A stretch of DNA of 64,000 nucleotides from Rotaria sp. Silwood1 (Eukaryota > Rotifera > Eurotatoria > Philodinida > Philodinidae), in NCBI GenBank assembly GCA_905250075.1, contig CAJNOP010000004.1:2656621-2720620 (forward strand), given 5' to 3'. Positions 57,306-64,000 of the stretch are shown piece after piece. Numbering within the stretch: the first letter of the stretch is position 1; every line of letters starts with the position of its first letter. The notes beneath the pieces are model-generated. The model was given only the letters and a program-made list of their open reading frames with translations, did no database searches and had not been told where the DNA came from. Position numbers and translations under genes: made by a program.

Positions 57306-60300
57306 AACTTTTAATATAAAAAATATACGATGATGATACGCTAAGGCACGCGGCAACGGATAATTTGCTCGGTTTTTTCACGTTTTTCGGCCTCTTTCTC
57401 TCGCTTAAATCAGCTTCTCCGTTACTACTATCTATAAAAGATGGGGATTGGCGATAGATATTTATTTCTCTCGTTTACAATGATGAGACACAATCAAGAG
57501 AAAAAAAATTGAAAATGAAATGTCGTCTTATTCGATAGTTAATAAACTGTGTCCAGATCGGCCTTTTTTATATATAAAGTGCGAAATATGAGTTTCACGC
57601 GTATTAAACATCATCATCAATAGACATAAAGAAAAAGACAATTTACCTAACGAAATGATAGAGAAGAATACACACATCGTCTTTCCTTCTTGCTCATTTT
57701 TAATTTTCTCCTGTGTCGCCGATGACACTATTCGATAGATGCAATCTTCATATACGTTTGTATATTTTAGGTTTGTTTCATGTTTCATTCGTTTGACGCT
57801 TGTCATATCATTCGGTCTCACCTTTCTCTCACAAATCATTCGAGCGTCAACATCATTATTATCTTCATTATTGATTGCATAGAAAAAAAATAGAGAAGAG
57901 TAGCAAAAAAAAAAAAGAAAGGAAGAGTGATTGGTTCATGGTAACCAATCATTGTTGAAACCGAAAATATTTTTTTTGTCTAATCAATTCTTTTTATCAA
58001 CCAATTAAATATTATTTGAATTTTTTTACTGTTATAAAACAATTTGAGTTTCCAACTTAAGAATCAGTAAAATAATAATAAATACTATTTGTTGAAATTA
58101 TAGATGGGATCAAGAAATCTTTTGCAATAATTTAAAGAATATCAATAATAATATATGAGATGCAGTTGTAGTTTTTTAACCTTGAACAAAACAGAAAGTC
58201 ATATCAATTCGAAGTCTGAAGATGAAAATAGTTTATTTGTTGAATTGATTCATATTATGTTTTCAATGAACTTAAAAGAAACTTTTTCGTAGATATGTAT
58301 TTCAGAAGAATTTTTCAGCACAGCTTGGTATTCAAATTTTATGTTGAAAAAAAAAATGACTACAAATGTTTTGCGCATGTGAAATATTATTCTTTCATGT
58401 GAAAAATTCAATTTAATTATCTTTTATTGAAAATTTAATTAGAAAACTTGAGAAATACCTTTGTATCTCATATTATTTGACATCTTGAGAAAACGTCGTT
58501 TAGATTTAAAACCAATTGAGCTTGTTTTTTGTTTATATTAAAAGTAAGATGGATAAGAAAATTGTTATTCATGATACAATATTGAAATGATATATCAAAT
58601 ATTCTGTTTTTCTATGAAACCTTGAATAAATTTTTGAATCAATATCTAAAACTTTTTGATAATTATCATTTATTCATATGCGTAGATAGTATACTTCATT
58701 TAATTGGTTATGTCAGAGAGTAGAGATTTTCCCATAATGAATGATCTATTTCATAGCTTATTAAGATAATCGTATGAACAGAAGATATTAATGTTGAATT
58801 TGACAACATAGTTAGTAATTGAACAATATCAGTTACAAAATGATTAGATTTCTGAACTTTGAACAATCTTTATAATCAATCTATGAAAGTTTGATTTCAT
58901 CTATCATTTTCTTTTTCTATTTTTTTTTTGCTTCAAATGTATATAAAAGATTGTTATCTGATTTCGTTTTTTGAAGATTATCAATAGATATCTGCTGCTC
59001 TTTTGATTTAATCAAAATAAGAAAAGCTATTAAATTTTATATTTAGCTTTACTTTACAAAAGAAAAATAAAACTAAAAATTTATTCTTTTTAATTTTAAT
59101 AATTTTGACGTAACTATTTTTCCAACAAAGATTTATCCTGTAATTCTCGACAGTATCGGTTTTAATGGGTATCATTAGTACAAAAAACAAAAACTATGGA
59201 AAAACATTCTGCAAAAAATTCAACATCGATAACTTTCATAACACAAAATATAAATTTCTTGCATCTATATGTCGTTTTGCCACGCTGTGTTGACCGATCA
59301 AAAGATCCATTTTTTTTTTGTAAAATTTTTGAAGTTCTATCGTTTTAGAATGTTTAACAATTTTTAAAAGAAAATTCTGTAGCATCAAAAATAAATATTA
59401 CGCTTTTTTTTCAAATTTCAACAAACATATTCTGCGAACATGATTTTTCATGTTTTTGAGAAGTTCATGTAACGCAGCTAAACTTCGTTCAAATATGAGA
59501 GAATACTTTTTACCATTTTGACTGGACAAAATAATAATCAACTATGGACTGTGATTATCGTATTCATTATTCATTCATTTATTTATTTTATTTTTTTGTT
59601 TCACTAAGTTATTGTTCACATTTTCTAATCGATTATTATTAATATCTTACATAATTTATTGAGTAATAGCTATTGTTTCTTAATTCAAATTTATTTTGAC
59701 ATTATATGACAAGACTTCATATGTTCTCTTCAACTAGCTCATCAAATTTATTCATAGCATTTTTACTCAAAAAAACAGACATTTTGCTAAATATTAATGT
59801 TTTTATATTTGTCTATGTTCGACAAACAAATACTATGTTCAATCAATAAATGTTGGACAGAATTACATCATTTCGGTATACATGATTAGCTTATCTTTTG
59901 ACAGAAACAGTCTTCTAGTTTCACTCAATTATTATCATAATATTTATATGTACAAAAAAAATAGACAGTTAGACGAGGCCAGATTTACTTGTTATAAACT
60001 CATGTAAATCTCTGCCATGAAGGTTTAGCTTAATTTAGATCGATTTAATACAATTTTTTATCACGTAGATACAAGTAAGAAGTCGAAGTATGTCAGATTC
60101 GAACATGTTGTCGGAGAACGTGTTCATCTAGAAATATTTTCGATTTAAATATTTTTTTCTTCTGTTGCATCAGATGGAATCTAGATGAGTGAATCTTATT
60201 TGGTACTTTGAAATTATTCTAGTATATTTTAAACGTTGGTTATATTGCATAGTCGAAAATATTATTTGACTAATTTTATTTGCTTTTATTTCTATGACTT

Positions 60301-62673
60301 TGATTTGTATATAATTTTACAGAGAATTGCAAGCGGTATTACAATTGACATGAGAATTCAGTTAAATTTGAAATACACGAATTCATTGTAAAAAAGTTCT
60401 TTTAAAAAAAAAATTTATAGTAGGAATAATGTTGTATGCAAAAGGTGAACTAATTGATTTAGACAAGAATTCACAAAATATCAAGTCACATTAAACACCA
60501 TAAGTAAAAGCTTGTAATCCTTGAGTTTTTTTCTGTCAGTGTATTATCAAAAAAAACCCGACTCAAAATATTCTAAAAAGGATTATGCACTATATACCAT
60601 CGATTATAGTATTTAAATAATAGATTTAACTTTCAATTTCATTAATGTTTACAGCCATTCATTCTGCTCTAATATCAAAATTATAAGACATACATGTAGT
60701 GTGATGAATCTTTGTTTTTGATAACCGCTCACATCAATCCCCTTGCTCGCATAAATAAATACTTTAAAAAAGAACAACAAGTTTTCAAAAACATTCATCA
60801 TTCATGCAATGTCTCTATGTCTCTCTAGATGAAAAAAATACATCGAAAATATTTAACCAATACAAAAAATAGCAATGCATTCACTAAATTATCAATTTTC
60901 GCCAATCATTCAATGTCTCTAGGACTCAGATATAAAAAAATACTTTCGAAATATATATTCTATGGAACATAATACGTCTAGTCAAATTATTATTGTTTAT
61001 ATATAGCATAACAACGTAAACAATATCTGTCATCAAGTAACTTTCAAAATACAATTAAATTATATTAACAATAAACAAGGAATTTGTTTTTGTACACTTG
61101 CCATATCTTTGATTTCTAAATGCTATCACAATCTCAACAGAACTTTATCCTGACCTGCCATAGAGATGTCAACTCTATGCTATTCTTTATGCAAATCTCT
61201 ATAGGTTACTTCTACTCATGTTGCTAGAGTACCAATCATAAATTTCTTTTTGATGCAAGACACATTGTGAGTCAGTCTATGGTTATTCAATTTCGTTTAA
61301 TGCATTTATTGCACGACAATATCTTTGTTAATCTCCATACTTCATAAACATGTAATTTTTCTATTTTGAATAATTTTATGTTAGATAGCATGAACAAAAG
61401 ATTTGTATCATGTAGACGATTTTCATCAAGTTATAATAATTCTCATTTCAGTAATGTAATAGTACTCATCGATTGATGAACGAATTTCATGAAAATGCAA
61501 AGACATAGTATCCCCAATCGACGAATACAGTTGTTCTCCAATGCATTCAAAGTGGCTTAAATTAATCAAATGATAATATCCTTAGTCGATTCATTCTATG
61601 TATGATTTCTTTCAGTCCATAATCTAGAAAGTTAATCAATAAGTATATTGGTTGATTATCTTCTTAAGTGTATCTAATCTTTCAAAAGTTTAATAAAATA
61701 AATTTTTTAGTATCTTTTCTTGATTTTGTTTTGGCAGCTCTTCTTGTTTTGTTATTTATTGACGATGAGTGATTCTGTATTTTAGTATCACGTTTATACT
61801 TTCATTATATTCGTTTTTCTTAGGATAAATGTTTTATGTTTCTTTTTTTTTGTTTTTTAGTAATAATAAACAAAAAAATCGGATGAATATTGGTGCTTTC
61901 CAATATAAATTTGTTATCTATTGGTGTTAGTAAATATGGCATCTGTTCTCTTGTTATTATAATTTATTCCTTATATTGAAGAACAAAAATTACACCTTAC
62001 TGACTTTTGAAGTAGACGTTCGATACTGTTGGTCTTCTTTAAACGCAGCTCTTTTAGTAATTGCTTTCATTAACATGTCCAAAGAATGACTAGGTCAAGA
62101 TGAAAGCTGCATTTAATGTGAGCAGATTTTCTTCCAAATAGTGTTTCGCTTGTTTATCATCTTCGATAGTGACCACACCCACGATATAAAAGGTTTCTAA
62201 TCGTTATTCTGTTGATTACGCAGTGTCCTACTTTCTAGAGTTGCTGTAAGTCTACAATGAAAGTCAATATGATGCAATAGATTTTATTTACCGTTTCATT
62301 ATTTTTTTTACAAATAAAAAAAAATAAACACAAAAACTTCTTTAAATTCTTTTTTTTTTTCATTTATTCTTCTTCTTGTGTTGCCAAACAATCTAAACAG
62401 TACGCAGCGTTTTTTATTTGGGATTTTGTTTTCTATGTAACGCTGTTATTTGTGTATGCTTACATATATTTCATGGATGAATAATATCTATGCATAAATC
62501 ACGATTAAAGCATTTTTTTTACGTGTAATAGTATTGCTTTTTTATGTGCATATGATTGACGTTTAGCGGCATATTGACATTGAATCCTGTATCCAAATAT
62601 ATAAAGGAAAAAAAACGAAACCTACGTCGTTTTTCTTATCATACACTATTTAAAACATCACACCATCATTGCT
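57306..62673. other. Intergenic region upstream of Pax3/7
   Basis: No gene is recognised in about 5.4 kb of AT-rich DNA between two divergently arranged genes. It is a natural place for Pax3/7 regulatory DNA, but no specific site can be supported by eye. A loose direct repeat (CAATGTCTCTA..., at about 60808 and 60912) is visible. Confidence 0.5.
62598..62606 (+). promoter_or_regulatory. Candidate TATA box
   Basis: TATATAAAG lies about 70 bp upstream of the ATG at 62674, a plausible distance for a core promoter with a short 5'-UTR. AT-rich DNA yields such words by chance, so this is weak. Confidence 0.3.
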
Positions 62674-63291
62674 ATGCATCTGTTTCTTTGTTGGCGTGAA
62701 ATGCGAGACCCAATGGGTATATTAGGACATTCAATTGAAACATATTTATGGGGAGATAGTCGTTCGCGTCATACATTTTTAATAGCATGCACTGATGAAC
62801 ATCCTATGGTATTAATTGAAATCGATGTTGGTGATGCTGCAAATGGTATTCATAAAAGTATGAAATTAAATATTATTGAATTAGATGACGTACCTGATTC
62901 AATATGTAAAATTGAATTCATTGGTGAAACAACCTCACCAACAGCATTCGAACATCTTATTCGATCAGCACATGATTATGTAAAGAAACATCCATATTAT
63001 CATGTACTATTAAATAATTGTCGAACATTTGTTGAATATCTTATTGATCAAATACCAGAGTTTTTCACTTCTATACCACGTAGAAATGGTTCTATACTTG
63101 AATATTATCATGCACAAGCTAAAGAAGAAAATCCAGGGACAATTATCAGAAGTAAACAATCTTTGAAAGATATATTTGTTTTACACGAAAAAAACAGACA
63201 ATATAAATACGTTAGTGGATTAGTATTACACATTGAATTACCTAAATTTGATAATTATGATGATATTCCAATCATTTATACACGACTTTGA
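62674..63291 (+). CDS. Single-exon protein of unknown function, possibly a permuted papain-like fold
   Basis: An intronless 205-codon frame with coding-like codon use and no signal peptide or membrane segment. A His in SRHTFLIAC (about residue 33) is followed about 80 residues later by LLNNCRTFVEYL, a Cys in an N-C-x-x-F setting. His before Cys with this spacing recalls circularly permuted NlpC/P60-type families (LRAT, H-REV107, PPPDE), which act as acyltransferases or peptidases. That is inference from a motif pattern; I do not recognise the family. It lies 5.4 kb from Pax3/7 with a candidate TATA box upstream. Confidence 0.7.
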   Translation: MHLFLCWREMRDPMGILGHSIETYLWGDSRSRHTFLIACTDEHPMVLIEIDVGDAANGIHKSMKLNIIELDDVPDSICKIEFIGETTSPTAFEHLIRSAHDYVKKHPYYHVLLNNCRTFVEYLIDQIPEFFTSIPRRNGSILEYYHAQAKEENPGTIIRSKQSLKDIFVLHEKNRQYKYVSGLVLHIELPKFDNYDDIPIIYTRL

Positions 63292-64000
63292 ATGTAAAGA
63301 CTGCCATATGAAGATTATAAAATATTCATCTTGCTTTAACTTTCTGTGGATCAATGATAGTATTTAACTAATGATAAAATGTATTCTATTTTAGAAACTA
63401 AACTCATATATTTTAATAAAAGATTCGTTATATTGTTTAAATGTTCGGATAATGAATCAGTTGAATTTCAGCACTTGAAACTACGGCTAAAGTAGAAAAC
63501 ATCTACTACTTTCGATAAAATATATTATCGATGATAATCAAGTTCGAAAAGAAGAGAATTCTAAAGTATAGTTCAAAATGAATGTGAATCATATTTTGCT
63601 AATAAAATGAAGTTTCTTTGTTCCAAAACTGACGATATTTTTTCTCAATGTTGTTCAGTGTTTCACTCGTTGCAAGAACCAATTAAGTTTAAAAAAAGCA
63701 ATCAAAGCTCTGCAAACAGACATTGCACTCTAGGATTGTTCAATGGTACTCAATTTATATTTTCAATTTCGATGAAAATGTTTCTGTATGTTGCCCCAAG
63801 TAAGGTATGACAAGTCCAAAAATTTTAGCTTCTAAAACTTTTCTCTTGTTCAGATATTGAAAGCACAATAGAGGCATCTTCAGACAAAGAATTACGATAA
63901 CCAATCCAGTACTCATTCATTGTATGTGTGCCCATTTTTCAACAACAAAGTGTTTAGTCATGAAATTTTGTGAGCGTATACTACCCACTAGGTACTCAAC
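63292..64000. other. 3' flank, no gene recognised
   Basis: AT-rich DNA downstream of the single-exon gene. A 67-codon open stretch at 63607-63810 shows no recognisable domain. Confidence 0.5.

Overview
This is an AT-rich eukaryotic (metazoan) window. Every multi-exon gene has short introns of about 50-70 bp with GT/AG ends, except where an intron has been inflated by inserted repeats. The gene set is animal: Mediator kinase CDK8, tRNA isopentenyltransferase TRIT1, Munc13-4/BAIAP3-type UNC13 proteins, a TRPM channel, a rhodopsin-like GPCR and a Pax3/7 transcription factor. The compact genes, abundant small foldback repeats and the GPCR type suggest a bdelloid rotifer. That is a judgement from memory, not a database result.

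Layout, left to right. CDK8 (3' part only, + strand, to 5240), TRIT1 (5414-10339) and an UNC13/Munc13-4-like gene (10597-17906) lie head to tail with gaps of about 260 bp or less. After 2.9 kb of intergenic DNA the TRIT1+UNC13 block is repeated in the same orientation (about 20816-37413). In this second copy TRIT1 is a clear pseudogene, but the UNC13 paralogue keeps an open, spliceable frame through every visible exon until a 100-N assembly gap cuts off its 3' end. A complete 28-exon TRPM-like channel (40465-46487, +) follows, facing a single-exon GPCR on the other strand (46715-47725). Next is about 7.7 kb without a convincing gene; it holds a large imperfect inverted repeat, a probable solo LTR and a piggyBac-like miniature element. 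A six-exon Pax3/7 gene (55470-57305, minus) follows, then about 5.4 kb of its upstream DNA, and a single-exon gene of unknown function (62674-63291, +).

Exon joins for CDK8, TRIT1, both UNC13 genes, TRPM and Pax3/7 were worked out by hand. In each case exon lengths and splice phases add up to one uninterrupted frame. The two UNC13 copies act as an internal comparison: they date a hAT-like foldback insertion (present in TRIT1, absent at the matching site of the pseudogene) and show a new splice donor in copy 2 that removes a coding segment containing a stop. The copy-2 C2A domain has also lost acidic residues at predicted calcium-binding positions, while its C2B keeps them.

The most interesting content is this differential fate of the duplicated block, together with several undescribed small repeat families with long inverted arms. 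One of these makes up almost the whole of a TRPM intron.
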